Shown piece by piece: positions 1 through 8,126 of a stretch of 64,000 nt of DNA. The notes beneath the pieces are model-generated. The model saw nothing but the letters and a program-made list of their open reading frames with translations. It was not told where the DNA came from and did not search any database. The DNA comes from Pseudomonadota bacterium (GTDB taxonomy: Bacteria; Pseudomonadota; Gammaproteobacteria; Burkholderiales; Burkholderiaceae_C): the NCBI GenBank assembly GCA_029780695.1, contig JAKOYD010000037.1, forward strand, positions 48,224 to 112,223, in the 5' to 3' direction. Both the position numbers and the translations under genes were made by a program. Within the stretch, counting starts at the first letter, position 1; each line of letters opens with the position of its first letter.

Positions 1-379
1 CGATCAGCACGCCGACGCCGGTGGCCAGGTAGCGGTGAATCATCTCGACCCAGGCCTTGCCGTGCGTGACCGGGCCGGTCGGCATGGCGGCCTGCGCGGC
101 GGCGATGTGGTCGCGCGCGCCGACCGGGCTGGCCTTGCCGTAGCAACCGGGCCAGTCGGGGCAGCCCAGGCCGGAATCGGTGAGCCGCGTGAAGGCGCCA
201 AACAGCACCAGGTCGAAGGTGAGAAACAGCGTCAGCAGCGTCAGCGCCTGCAGTCGGCGCGCGGGGCCGGCGCCGGAGTGGCGCAGCCACAGCCAGGCCA
301 GCGGGCCGGCGGCCACCATCAGGCCCATGCCCATCAGGCGCAGCGCCGGGCTCAGGTCGTACAGCGAGGTCGCGTCCAT
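1..379 (-). CDS. ctaA: Heme A synthase CtaA/Cox15, 5' part only (runs off the window)
   Basis: Integral membrane enzyme that oxidises the C8 methyl of heme O to give heme A, needed by the aa3 oxidase encoded next to it. Only the first 126 codons lie in the window. The start is ATG at 379. The first membrane segment is followed by the family hallmark FTRLTDSGLGCPDWPGCYG (about residues 54-72, with the paired loop cysteines) and then KAWVEMIHRY, which carries a heme-ligand histidine. It begins 7 bp after the stop of the preceding gene, so it is cotranscribed with the oxidase cluster. Identification rests on these motifs; the C-terminal half cannot be checked. Confidence 0.93.
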   Translation of the reverse strand, partial: MDATSLYDLSPALRLMGMGLMVAAGPLAWLWLRHSGAGPARRLQALTLLTLFLTFDLVLFGAFTRLTDSGLGCPDWPGCYGKASPVGARDHIAAAQAAMPTGPVTHGKAWVEMIHRYLATGVGVLI

Positions 380-386
380 CGTCGTC

Positions 387-1136
387 TCAGCGGCCCGGCT
401 GGTCCCAGCTGGCCGACGCGCGCAGCAGGCGTTCCAGGTCGCGCTTGGCCTTGGCGGCGGTGGATTTGTCGAGGTTGGCCGGAAAGCGCATCATCCAGTG
501 GCCCATCGGGTCGACCACGTACAGATGATCGGCCAGCTGATGCCCGCCAGCCGGTGACAGCCAGCGCGCCAGCGCGTCGGCCGGCACGCGTGCCACGGTG
601 GCTTGGCTGAGCGCGGGGCGGAGCGCGTCGGCGACGGGCGCGTCGTCACTGACCAGCCAGACCCAGTCGAGCCGGTCCTTGTCGCGGCCCAGGGTTTCGC
701 GCAACTGGCGCTGCAGATACAGGTTGTTCTGGCAGGCGGCATGGCAGGCGCCCCCCGCCACGCTGACCAGCAGCCACTGGCCCTTGAGCGACTGCAGATC
801 GAACGGCTGACCGTTGAGGTCGGTGGCCGGCGCGGCGGGGATGGCGCGTTGCGGCTCGATGAGTTCGCCAACGTTGCGCCGGCCCTCGGGCCGCACCACG
901 TAGTAGCCGATGTACGACGCGATGACCGGCGCCGCGCATACCAGCGCCAGCAACAGCATTTGCCAGCGGCCGGCCCGGGTGCGCCGCGCGTCGGGCATGG
1001 GGGCGTCGCCCGGCGTGGGCAGCGCATGCACCGTCAGGCCCAGCGGCTCGTCGCGGCGGGCGGCGTCAGGCGCGGTGGCGTTGGCGCGAGCGGTAGAGAG
1101 GTCTGACAACTTGAAACCACAAAAAAAGCAGGCCAA
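387..1136 (-). CDS. Membrane-anchored thioredoxin-fold/SCO-like protein of the cytochrome oxidase cluster
   Basis: A conserved gene between surf1 and ctaA in Comamonadaceae-type oxidase operons, function not established. It has one N-terminal membrane anchor (MLLLALVCAAPVIASYIGYY, about residues 60-79) and then a periplasmic domain containing KGQWLLVSVAGGACHAAC. This resembles the thioredoxin-like fold of SCO/TlpA proteins, with a CHAAC pair where SCO1 has its copper-binding cysteines. A role in copper delivery or oxidase assembly is inferred from this and from the neighbours. The start is uncertain: ATG 1136 overlaps the end of surf1 by 71 bp, while GTG 1031 and ATG 998 are internal alternatives. 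The sequence PLGLTVHALP (residues 31-40) looks conserved in relatives as I recall them, which favours an upstream start. Confidence 0.75.
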   Translation of the reverse strand: MACFFCGFKLSDLSTARANATAPDAARRDEPLGLTVHALPTPGDAPMPDARRTRAGRWQMLLLALVCAAPVIASYIGYYVVRPEGRRNVGELIEPQRAIPAAPATDLNGQPFDLQSLKGQWLLVSVAGGACHAACQNNLYLQRQLRETLGRDKDRLDWVWLVSDDAPVADALRPALSQATVARVPADALARWLSPAGGHQLADHLYVVDPMGHWMMRFPANLDKSTAAKAKRDLERLLRASASWDQPGR

Positions 1137-1827
1137 TCAACGTGCACAGGCCAAACCACTGGAAGGCGTAGCCGTAGTGCTTGTCGACGCCGGAGGCGGC
1201 CGCTGGCCAGTCGCGACGCAAGCCTTCGGAGGCGGGATCCGTCTGCAGCACCATCACGCTGGCCAGCGGCAGGCCGGTTTCGGCGCGGAAGGCGTCGAGG
1301 TCGAGATTTTGCCGGATCGGCCCGCCCGGGTCAGCGCCCAGTTCATAGACCCTGGGCGGATGTTCGGCCACGCGGCCGACGACCTGCACCGGGCCGGCGG
1401 GCGTGACGACGGGCGGAAGCGTTTCGCGCCGCGTCTGGTGGCGCGGCGCCCAACCGCGCTGCACCAGCACCACGGTGTCGCTGCCCGCCAGTCGGAGCGG
1501 CGTGAGCACGAAGAACCCCGCCTGCCCCTGCATCGGCCGGTTGTCGAGGAAGATGGTGCGGTCGGCCAGCCATTCGCCGCGCAGCGTGATGGCGCGGTGC
1601 AGCAGATCGCCCGCCTGGCCAGGCGCCAGGGGTCGCGCCAGCGTGGCGCCGTCCAGCGGCGCCTGCTGCTGGCGCTGCGCAATGGCTGCCTGCAGAGCCT
1701 GCTTGCCGGCAGCGCGCGACAGCTGCCAGCGGCCGAGTGAAAACGTGACCGCCACCGCCAACAGCGTGGCGAGCAGCAGTACCCAGTAGCGCCAACCAGG
1801 TGGGCGAGCGGCCATGGCGTCAGTCAT
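1066..1827 (-). CDS. SURF1 family cytochrome oxidase assembly protein
   Basis: Assembly factor thought to help insert heme a/a3 into subunit I. The product is 253 residues with the typical SURF1 layout: a membrane helix near the N-terminus (WRYWVLLLATLLAVAVTF), a periplasmic domain with GEWLADRTIFLDNRPMQG and VLVQRGWAPR, and a second helix at the C-terminus after the conserved HYGYAFQWFGL. ATG 1827 (MTDAMAARPPGW) is preferred over the longer reading to 1875, which would run towards the divergently transcribed small gene at 1908. Its 3' end overlaps the next gene of the operon. Confidence 0.92.
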   Translation of the reverse strand: MTDAMAARPPGWRYWVLLLATLLAVAVTFSLGRWQLSRAAGKQALQAAIAQRQQQAPLDGATLARPLAPGQAGDLLHRAITLRGEWLADRTIFLDNRPMQGQAGFFVLTPLRLAGSDTVVLVQRGWAPRHQTRRETLPPVVTPAGPVQVVGRVAEHPPRVYELGADPGGPIRQNLDLDAFRAETGLPLASVMVLQTDPASEGLRRDWPAAASGVDKHYGYAFQWFGLCTLIGLLFLWFQVVRPLYRSRQRHRA

Positions 1828-1907
1828 GCCTGGGCGCAATGCCCGCCACAAGCAGTTGCCAAAGGCACAGGGCACGCCGCGTGCCGGTCGGCCGCATAAT
1901 GGGTCTC

Positions 1908-2144
1908 ATGAAACAAGTGCTGGTTGGCCTCGCGTTCGTGGGCATTCTGGGCAGTCTGGCGTCAGCACTGTTCTTCATGTTGAAGCATGGCAAACCGGGC
2001 GAGGCGCCCGACGCACAGCGTGCCGGCAACATGATGCGCGCGCTGGCTTTGCGGGTGGGCTTGTCGGTGCTGCTGTTCATCTGCATATTGCTGGCTTGGC
2101 AACTGGGCTGGATCCAGCCGACGGGCATCGCGTCTGGCGGGTAA
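1908..2144 (+). CDS. DUF2909-type twin transmembrane small protein
   Basis: A 78-residue protein with two membrane helices, KQVLVGLAFVGILGSLASAL and a second centred on LRVGLSVLLFICILLAWQL, separated by a short charged loop. This architecture and the LGSLASALFFML motif match the DUF2909 family, which sits between coxC and surf1 in many Burkholderiales. Its function is unknown; a link to oxidase assembly is suggested only by location. It is read on the plus strand, opposite to the flanking oxidase genes, and converges on coxC through a shared terminator. ATG 1908 was chosen (MKQVLVG); an ATG at 1899 is a nearby alternative. Confidence 0.85.
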   Translation: MKQVLVGLAFVGILGSLASALFFMLKHGKPGEAPDAQRAGNMMRALALRVGLSVLLFICILLAWQLGWIQPTGIASGG

Positions 2145-2192
2145 CCCCCGACGATGGCTGCGGCCGGTTGCGCGGGCCGCCGATGCAAGCAA

Positions 2193-2216
2193 AAAGAGCG
2201 CCGCGCGGCGCTCTTT
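2193..2216. terminator. Bidirectional intrinsic terminator between DUF2909 gene and coxC
   Basis: A perfect palindrome with stem AAAGAGCGCCGC paired to GCGGCGCTCTTT. It is flanked by A-rich sequence on the left and T-rich on the right, so it can end transcripts arriving from both convergent genes. Confidence 0.85.
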
Positions 2217-2239
2217 GCTGCCAGGGCCAGGGGCCGGGC

Positions 2240-3121
2240 TTACATCCAGTACACCAGGATGTATAGGCCCAACCACACCACGTCGACGAAGTGCCAGTAC
2301 CAGGCTGCGCCTTCAAAACCGAAGTGACGCTGTGGCGTGAAATGGCCGCGCATCAGGCGCAGCGTGATGAACAGCAGCATCAGCATGCCGACCAGCACGT
2401 GGAAGCCGTGGAAACCCGTCAGCATGTAGAAAGTGGAGCCGTACACGCCTGAGCTGAGTTTGAGGTTCAGGTCGCTGTAGGCGTGGGCGTATTCGTAGCC
2501 TTGCACGCACAGGAAGGTGGCGCCCAGCAGCACGGTAATCCACATGAAGGCGATGCAGCGCGCACGATGGTTGGCCAGCAACGCGTGGTGGGCAATGGTC
2601 AGCGTGACGCCGGAGGTCAACAGCAATGCCGTGTTGATGGTCGGCAGCCAGAACGGCCCCATGGTCTGGAACGGCTCGACCGTGCCAGCGGGCGAGGCCG
2701 TGGCACCTGCCACCACGCTGGGCCAGACGGCCTTGAAGTCGGGCCACAGCAGGGCGTTGTCGAGGCTGCCGAGCGCCGGCACCGAATGCACGCGCGCCCA
2801 CCACAACGCCGTGAAAAAGGCGCCGAAGAACATCACTTCGGAGAAAATGAACCAGCTCATGCTCCAGCGGTACGAAAGATCGATCTTGCGGCCGTACAGG
2901 CCGCCTTCGCTCTCGCGGATGGCGTCGCCAAACCACTGGTACAGCACGAACAGCCACCACACCAGTCCGAGGAAGAACGCGTACGGCCCCCACGACGCGC
3001 CGTTGATCCATTGCGCCGCGCCCGTGATGAGGAAAAACAGCCCGATGGCGGCCATCACCGGATGGCGGGATTCGGCCGGAACGTAGTAATACGGCGTGCG
3101 GCCGTGTGCGGTGGTGGACAT
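2240..3121 (-). CDS. coxC: Cytochrome c oxidase subunit III
   Basis: Subunit III of the aa3-type oxidase, an inner-membrane protein without redox centres that stabilises subunit I. The product is 293 residues with seven predicted helices. Family markers are YYVPAESRHPV at the start, SEVMFFGAFFTALWWAR, ALLLTSGVTLTIAHHAL, FYMLTGFHGFHVLVG, and the C-terminal WYWHFVDVVWLGLYI. ATG 3121 is preferred over GTG 3127 because AGGAG lies five bases upstream of the ATG. A fragment of the dispersed repeat follows upstream at 3143-3173, between this gene and the DUF2970 gene. Confidence 0.97.
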   Translation of the reverse strand: MSTTAHGRTPYYYVPAESRHPVMAAIGLFFLITGAAQWINGASWGPYAFFLGLVWWLFVLYQWFGDAIRESEGGLYGRKIDLSYRWSMSWFIFSEVMFFGAFFTALWWARVHSVPALGSLDNALLWPDFKAVWPSVVAGATASPAGTVEPFQTMGPFWLPTINTALLLTSGVTLTIAHHALLANHRARCIAFMWITVLLGATFLCVQGYEYAHAYSDLNLKLSSGVYGSTFYMLTGFHGFHVLVGMLMLLFITLRLMRGHFTPQRHFGFEGAAWYWHFVDVVWLGLYILVYWM

Positions 3122-3142
3122 CTTCACTTCACTCCTGTGCTC

Positions 3143-3173
3143 TTGAATTCGTAGCTGTTCGCGCTTGTATCAA
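3143..3173 (+). repeat. Partial copy of the AATAGCT..GCGCTT dispersed repeat
   Basis: The text GTAGCTGTTCGCGCTTGTAT matches the left half of the repeat seen intact elsewhere in the window (for example 54582-54636). The right inverted half has decayed. Confidence 0.5.
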
Positions 3174-3205
3174 ACCTGTCAACGCCGTCATCGAGATGCG
3201 AGGTC

Positions 3206-3451
3206 CTAGCCTGCCGGTGCCGTGCCAGACAGCACCCAGTGGACGATCCCCAGCAGCAGCAGCACCAGCAGCACCGCGCCCAGAATGCCTGCCACGACCA
3301 CGTGGAAGGGATTGACCTGGGCCAGGTCGCGCTGGTATTCGCTGCTTTTGCGCACCCCCAGAAAACCCCAGCCGACCACGCGCAGCGAGCGCCAGAACGA
3401 CGGCCGCGCGTTCGGCGCCGACGATGTGGGACGCGTCGGCTGCCCGGTCAT
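3206..3451 (-). CDS. DUF2970 family small membrane protein
   Basis: An 81-residue protein: a soluble N-terminal half with SFWRSLRVVGWGFLGVRKSSEYQ, then PFHVVVAGILGAVLLVLLLLG, a single C-terminal helix. The GVRK...DL...NPFHVV pattern is typical of DUF2970, a family found inside betaproteobacterial cytochrome oxidase operons and without known function. Its ATG (3449-3451) overlaps the ctaG stop as ATGA, so it is translationally coupled to ctaG. Confidence 0.88.
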   Translation of the reverse strand: MTGQPTRPTSSAPNARPSFWRSLRVVGWGFLGVRKSSEYQRDLAQVNPFHVVVAGILGAVLLVLLLLGIVHWVLSGTAPAG

Positions 3452-4062
3452 GCATCGACCTCGGTGCGCACGAACGTGATGGCGCTGGCCTCGGGTGCGG
3501 GCGGCGTCTTGCCGCCCACCTCGAAGAAGGTGTAGGACAGCGTGATGGTGGTCACGTCCTTCGGAATGCGCGGGTCGATGACGAAGGCCACCGGCCATTG
3601 CTTTTTCTCGCCGGGCTCCAGCGTGTATTGGTTAAAGCAAAAGCATTCCAGCTTGTTGAAGTGCGCCGTGGCCTGGGCTGGCGCGTAGCTGGGGATGGCT
3701 TGCGCGGCCATGCGCCGATCCTGCACGTTCTGAAACTCGTACATCACCGTGGCCAGCTCGCCCGGATGCACCTGCAGCGTGCGCAGCGCCGGCTTGAATT
3801 GCCACGGACCACGCGCGTTGGCGTCAAACTCGACGGTGATGGTGCGGCTCTTGTCGACTTGGCTGTTGCGCAGCACCTCGGCGGCTTTGCCGGCCTTGCC
3901 ATTGCCCGGCACTTGCCGCTCGGCCAGCGAGAGGATGTTGATGCCGGTGGCTTCGCAGATGGCGCGATACAGCGGAATCATGGCGTAGCCAAAGGCGAAC
4001 ATGCCCGCCGCCACCACGGCCAGCTTGCCCATGATGCGAACGTTTTCGCTGCGCAGGCCCAT
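3448..4062 (-). CDS. ctaG: Cytochrome c oxidase assembly protein CtaG/Cox11
   Basis: Membrane-anchored copper chaperone that inserts CuB into subunit I. It has an N-terminal helix (MGKLAVVAAGMFAFGYAMIPL) and a periplasmic beta domain. The copper-binding pair lies in HFNKLECFCFNQYTLEPGE, the CFCF signature of Cox11. ATG 4062 is used rather than GTG 4068 because GGGAG sits nine bases ahead of the ATG but only three from the GTG. It lies between the tiny assembly gene and the DUF2970 gene, which its stop overlaps. Confidence 0.96.
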   Translation of the reverse strand: MGLRSENVRIMGKLAVVAAGMFAFGYAMIPLYRAICEATGINILSLAERQVPGNGKAGKAAEVLRNSQVDKSRTITVEFDANARGPWQFKPALRTLQVHPGELATVMYEFQNVQDRRMAAQAIPSYAPAQATAHFNKLECFCFNQYTLEPGEKKQWPVAFVIDPRIPKDVTTITLSYTFFEVGGKTPPAPEASAITFVRTEVDA

Positions 4063-4077
4063 CGCCACCGGCTCCCT

Positions 4078-4188
4078 TCAGCCGCCCAGCAGCATCATGC
4101 GCGCGATGAAGCCGATGAAGAACACCAGCGCCACCGTGCCCAGGATCAGCCCTAGGCGAATGTTGCGCTTGCGTTGCTCGTCGTTCAT
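4078..4188 (-). CDS. Cytochrome oxidase small assembly protein (36 residues)
   Basis: A very short gene reading MNDEQRKRNIRLGLI followed by a single hydrophobic helix and ending in MMLLGG. Such 35-40 residue proteins are conserved between coxA and ctaG in Betaproteobacteria and are usually named cytochrome oxidase small assembly protein. The position fits: 27 bp after the coxA stop and 15 bp before the ctaG start codon. The biochemical role is not known. Confidence 0.87.
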   Translation of the reverse strand: MNDEQRKRNIRLGLILGTVALVFFIGFIARMMLLGG

Positions 4189-4215
4189 CGTGGTCGTCAC
4201 TGGCGGCATGGTCGA

Positions 4216-5847
4216 TCAACCCACCACGCGCGTGGCGGTGGCGTCCAGCTTGGGCGGGTTCTCGAAGGTGTGGAAGGGCGCGGGCGACGGCACTTCCCAT
4301 TCGAGGCCTTCGGCACCTTCCCAGGGGCGCTGCGGCGCCTTCTGGCCCTGGCCGCGCATGACGGGCATGACCACCGCCACGAAGAAGTAGACCTGCGCCA
4401 GGCCGAACAGGAAGCCACCAATCGAGGCGACCATGTTGAAGTCGGCGAACTGCATGGGATAGTCGGCGTAGCGACGCGGCATGCCAGCCAGACCCAGGAA
4501 GTGCATCGGGAAGAAGGTCAGGTTGAAGGAGAGCATCGACCACCAGAAGTGAATCTTGCCGCGGCCCTCGTTGTACATGACGCCGGTCCACTTGGGCGCC
4601 CAATAGTAGAAGCCGGCGTACAGCGCGAACAGCGAGCCGGCCACCAGCACGTAGTGGAAGTGGGCGATGATGTAGTAGGTGTCCTGGATCTGCGTGTCGA
4701 TCGGCGCCACGGCCGGAATCAGACCGGTGAAGCCGCCGATGGTGAACACGAAGATGAAGCCGACCGCGAACAGCATGGGCGTCTCGAAGGTCATCGAGCC
4801 GCGCCACATGGTGGCGATCCAGTTGAAAATCTTCACGGCCGTGGGCACCGCGATCAGCATGGTGGCGTACATGAAGAACAGCTGGCCCGTGACCGGCATG
4901 CCGGTGGTGAACATGTGGTGGGCCCAGACGATGAACGAAAGGATGGCAATGGCCGCCACCGCATACACCATCGACGCGTAGCCGAACAAGCGCTTGCGGG
5001 CAAACGCCGGCACCACCTGGCTGATGATGCCGAAGGCGGGCAGGATCATGATGTAGACCTCGGGGTGGCCGAAGAACCAGAAGATGTGCTGGTACATCAC
5101 CGGGTCGCCGCCACCGGCGGGGTTGAAGAAGCTGGTGCCGAAGTGGCGGTCGGTCAGCGTCATGGTGATGGCGCCGGCCAGCACGGGCATCACGGCGATC
5201 AGCAGGTAGGCGGTGATCAGCCAGGTCCAGCAGAACATGGGCATTTTCATCAGCGTCATGCCGGGCGCGCGCATGTTCAGGATGGTGACGATGATGTTGA
5301 TCGCACCCATGATGGAACTGGCGCCCATGATGTGCATGGCGAAGATGGAGGCGTCCATCGACGGGCCCATCTGCAGCGTCAGCGGCGCATAAAGCGTCCA
5401 GCCGGCGGCAGGAGCGCCACCGGGCATGAAGAACGAGCCCACCAGCGTCAGGCCAGCCGGAATCAGCAGCCAGAAGCTGAAGTTGTTCATGCGCGCGAAC
5501 GCCATGTCGGACGCGCCGATCTGCAACGGGATCATCCAGTTGGCGAAGCCCACGAAGGCCGGCATGATGGCGCCGAACACCATGATCAGGCCGTGCATGG
5601 TGGTCAGCTGGTTGAACAGCTCGGGGTTGACCAGCTGCAGGCCGGGCTGGAACAGCTCGGCGCGAATCAGCATCGCCAGCACGCCGCCGATCATCAGCAT
5701 CGTGAACGAGAACAACAGGTACAGCGTACCGATGTCCTTGTGGTTGGTGGCGAACACCCAGCGCCGCCATCCGGTGGGCGCGTGGTGATGGTCGTCGTGC
5801 GCGTGGTCGTGGTGGCCAGCGTGGGAGTTAGGAAGAACGGCGCTCAT
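4216..5847 (-). CDS. coxA: Cytochrome c oxidase subunit I (aa3 type)
   Basis: Catalytic subunit that reduces oxygen to water and pumps protons. The product is 543 residues with twelve predicted helices. Visible ligands are His85 (TTMHGL, heme a), His261 with Tyr265 in HPEVY (CuB and the cross-linked tyrosine), His310-His311 (CuB), and His396/His398 in HFHYV (heme a3 / heme a). The D-channel region around NWMIPLQIGASDMAF and the K-channel lysine in TAVKIFNW are present, so this is a canonical A-family enzyme. The N-terminus carries a histidine-rich stretch (HAGHHDHAHDDHHHA) that could bind metal. GGAGAG lies five bases before ATG 5847. It follows coxB directly. Confidence 0.98.
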   Translation of the reverse strand: MSAVLPNSHAGHHDHAHDDHHHAPTGWRRWVFATNHKDIGTLYLLFSFTMLMIGGVLAMLIRAELFQPGLQLVNPELFNQLTTMHGLIMVFGAIMPAFVGFANWMIPLQIGASDMAFARMNNFSFWLLIPAGLTLVGSFFMPGGAPAAGWTLYAPLTLQMGPSMDASIFAMHIMGASSIMGAINIIVTILNMRAPGMTLMKMPMFCWTWLITAYLLIAVMPVLAGAITMTLTDRHFGTSFFNPAGGGDPVMYQHIFWFFGHPEVYIMILPAFGIISQVVPAFARKRLFGYASMVYAVAAIAILSFIVWAHHMFTTGMPVTGQLFFMYATMLIAVPTAVKIFNWIATMWRGSMTFETPMLFAVGFIFVFTIGGFTGLIPAVAPIDTQIQDTYYIIAHFHYVLVAGSLFALYAGFYYWAPKWTGVMYNEGRGKIHFWWSMLSFNLTFFPMHFLGLAGMPRRYADYPMQFADFNMVASIGGFLFGLAQVYFFVAVVMPVMRGQGQKAPQRPWEGAEGLEWEVPSPAPFHTFENPPKLDATATRVVG

Positions 5848-5894
5848 GGAGGACTCTCCGGGGAAAACTCTGAAATTCGGGCTAACGGGTTCGA

Positions 5895-7493
5895 TCAGCT
5901 GGCGGCGGCGATGTCGACGCGGCGGGCTTCACGGTCCGGACCCTGGCCGGCGGTGATGGTCTGGGGCTTGCGCAGGTCGATGCGCTCAGCGGCGATGCCA
6001 GCCGCCTGCAGCGCGCCCTGCACGGCCTGCGCGCGCTGCTTGGCCAGCTCGGCGTTCTGGTCGGCGTTGCCGGTCGAATCGACGAAGCCGGACAGCGCGA
6101 CCTTGACGTCCGGGTGCGCCTTCAGGTAATCGGCCGCGGCCTTCAGCGTGGCGTTGGCTTCGGCATCCAGCGCGGTTTGGCCGGTGGCGAAGAAGACCTG
6201 GAACGGCATGCCTGCCGCGGGCGCGGTGGCCGTGACCGATGCCGCGGGTGCCGGTGCAGCCGCCGGTGCGGGCGCTGCAGCAGCAGGCGCTGCAGCCGAG
6301 CCGCCGGCGGGGAACTGGCCCGCGCGCGCGGCCTTGAACTCTGCCGGCTGGATCATCTTGCCGGTCTTGTTCGTCCAATGGTTCTTGGTGTAGGTGGCAA
6401 CCGCCGCCAGCTCGACGTCGGACAGCTGCTTCCACGACGGCATGGCGCCGTTGTTGCGGCCTTCCAGCAGCACATGCATCTGGTCGGCCAGGGGGCCGAG
6501 CACGATGGGGCTGCCGTCCAGCGCCTTGATGGCGCCGCCGCCCTTGCCGCTTTCCTGGTGGCAGGCAGCGCAGTTGGCGGCGTAGACCTTTTCGCCGCGC
6601 GCGACCAGCTCGGGCAGCGTCCAGACCTTGTTGGGGTCGTCGGCCAGCGCGGCCTGACGCTTTTTCTGCTGCTCGACCCAGGCCGTGTATTCGGCCGCCG
6701 GCAGCACCTTCACGTGGATCGGCATGTAGGCGTGTTCCTTGCCGCACAGCTCGGCGCACTGGCCGTAGAAGTCGCCCGTCTGCTCGGCGCGGAACCAGGT
6801 GTCGCGCACGAAGCCGGGAATGGCGTCCTGCTTGACGCCGAAGGCCGGCACCATCCACGCGTGGATGACGTCGTTGGCGGTGGTGATGATGCGCACCTTC
6901 TTGCCCACCGGCACCACCAGCGGGTTGTCGACGCGCAGCAGGTAGTCGTCACCGGCCGGCTTGCCGGCGTTGGACAGCGCGCGCTGCGACGAATCCAGCG
7001 TGGACAGAAAGCCAATGCCGGCGCCTTCGCCGTTCAGGTAGTCGTAGCCCCACTTCCACTGGTAGCCGGTGGCCTTGATGGTGAGGTCGGCGTTGGTGGT
7101 GTCTTTCTGTGCCACTACCACCTTGGTGGCGGGCAGGGCCATGCCGATGACGATCAGGAAGGGCACGATGGTCCAGGCCACCTCGACCGCCACCGATTCG
7201 TGGAAGGTGGCCGACTTGGCGCCCTGCGACTTGCGGTGCTTCCAGATCGAATAGAACATCACCGAGAACACGGCGACGAACACCACCGTGCAGATGATCA
7301 GCATCATCCAGTGCAGCCAATGCTGCGCCTCGGCGATCTTGGTGACCGGCGGATGCAGGTTGAGCTGGCGCACCGCGGGGCCGCCCGGAAGATCGTTGAC
7401 CTGCGCCTGCGCGCTGCCCACGGCCAGCCACGCCCCGCCCCACACGGCCATACGCGCCGGCATGCCGGCCAGCCTGTTTGCAATGCTCTTCAT
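5895..7493 (-). CDS. coxB: Cytochrome c oxidase subunit II fused to cytochrome c and an OmpA-like domain
   Basis: Electron-entry subunit of the oxidase. Numbering from ATG 7493: signal peptide to about residue 30, two membrane helices (about 60-82 and 105-125), and a CuA domain with ligands His211, Cys246, Cys250, His254 and Met257 (GQCAELCGKEHAYM). A cytochrome c domain follows with CAACH at 308-312 and a probable axial Met351, as in caa3-type subunits. After an Ala/Pro-rich linker (about 400-428) residues 428-530 look like an OmpA-type peptidoglycan-binding domain (FFATGQTALDAEA, DSTGNADQNAELAKQRAQAV, GPDREARRVDI). Usual length with cytochrome c is about 380 residues, here 532. Alternative starts are ATG 7523 and GTG 7532. 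It is the first gene of the oxidase operon. Confidence 0.95.
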   Translation of the reverse strand: MKSIANRLAGMPARMAVWGGAWLAVGSAQAQVNDLPGGPAVRQLNLHPPVTKIAEAQHWLHWMMLIICTVVFVAVFSVMFYSIWKHRKSQGAKSATFHESVAVEVAWTIVPFLIVIGMALPATKVVVAQKDTTNADLTIKATGYQWKWGYDYLNGEGAGIGFLSTLDSSQRALSNAGKPAGDDYLLRVDNPLVVPVGKKVRIITTANDVIHAWMVPAFGVKQDAIPGFVRDTWFRAEQTGDFYGQCAELCGKEHAYMPIHVKVLPAAEYTAWVEQQKKRQAALADDPNKVWTLPELVARGEKVYAANCAACHQESGKGGGAIKALDGSPIVLGPLADQMHVLLEGRNNGAMPSWKQLSDVELAAVATYTKNHWTNKTGKMIQPAEFKAARAGQFPAGGSAAAPAAAAPAPAAAPAPAASVTATAPAAGMPFQVFFATGQTALDAEANATLKAAADYLKAHPDVKVALSGFVDSTGNADQNAELAKQRAQAVQGALQAAGIAAERIDLRKPQTITAGQGPDREARRVDIAAAS

Positions 7494-7538
7494 CGTGCCC
7501 ACGTCGTTTGCTGCTTCAACCATTGAATTCACTTCCGA

Positions 7539-8036
7539 TCAGCGCAGCGGGCCATGACCCGCGGCCTGCAAGGCCCTGCGCAGCTCCCCGGCCACCACCG
7601 GCCGAAATTCCGGCCGCACGTGCCGCCCCAGATCCACCCGCCGACCGTGCGCGGTGACCTGGATCAGGCCTTGCGCGCCGGTCGGTGGCGCGATACGGAC
7701 GTGCGCGCAACCGAACTCCATCTTCTCCCGCCTGCCGGCGACTTCCCGCACCACGGTCAGCCGCCCGTCCTGCAGCGAAACCGTTTCGCCGTCGGCGGCG
7801 TGCCGCGCATAGACCAGAAAGGCCGCGCCCACCGCCAACAGTTCGAGTCCCGCGAAACCCAATACCAGCCTGGCGCCGATCATCCAGAAACCGACGCCGA
7901 TGGCAAGGGAGACGCCGCAAAGCCCCAGGTACAACAGGCCCAACTGGCGCGGCGTGACACTGCAGTTGCGCCGCATTTGCCAAGCCAGTGCCTGCCCGCT
8001 GACGCGGGCCCACCGATAAGCCGAAGGTTCCTGCAA
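7539..8036 (-). CDS. DUF2244 family membrane protein
   Basis: A conserved inner-membrane protein of unknown function, located just upstream of coxB. The motif RRNCSVTPRQL is followed by two adjacent helices (LGLLYLGLCGVSLAIGVGFW and LVLGFAGLELLAVGAAFLVY), then YARHAADGE and a cytoplasmic beta-rich tail, the normal DUF2244 layout. The start is unclear. The reading frame opens with TTG 8123; TTG 8036 has GGGGAG eleven bases upstream and gives a short N-terminal tail of the expected size; ATG 7976 begins right at the conserved block and lacks a good ribosome site. TTG 8036 is used here as a compromise. Confidence 0.75.
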   Translation of the reverse strand: MQEPSAYRWARVSGQALAWQMRRNCSVTPRQLGLLYLGLCGVSLAIGVGFWMIGARLVLGFAGLELLAVGAAFLVYARHAADGETVSLQDGRLTVVREVAGRREKMEFGCAHVRIAPPTGAQGLIQVTAHGRRVDLGRHVRPEFRPVVAGELRRALQAAGHGPLR

Positions 8037-8126
8037 GGCGAATTGTCTCCCCACCTTGGCCGGGCAACACACCCAGCGCCTTAGAGGCGGCAGTGTACTC
8101 CAGTCGCCCCGGTGCTTTGACAAATC

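Noticed and set aside
4174..6129. A 651-codon plus-strand reading frame opposite coxA
   Set aside because: His/Glu/Arg/Gly-rich translation with no domain; it is the antisense shadow of the strongly supported coxA and coxB genes.
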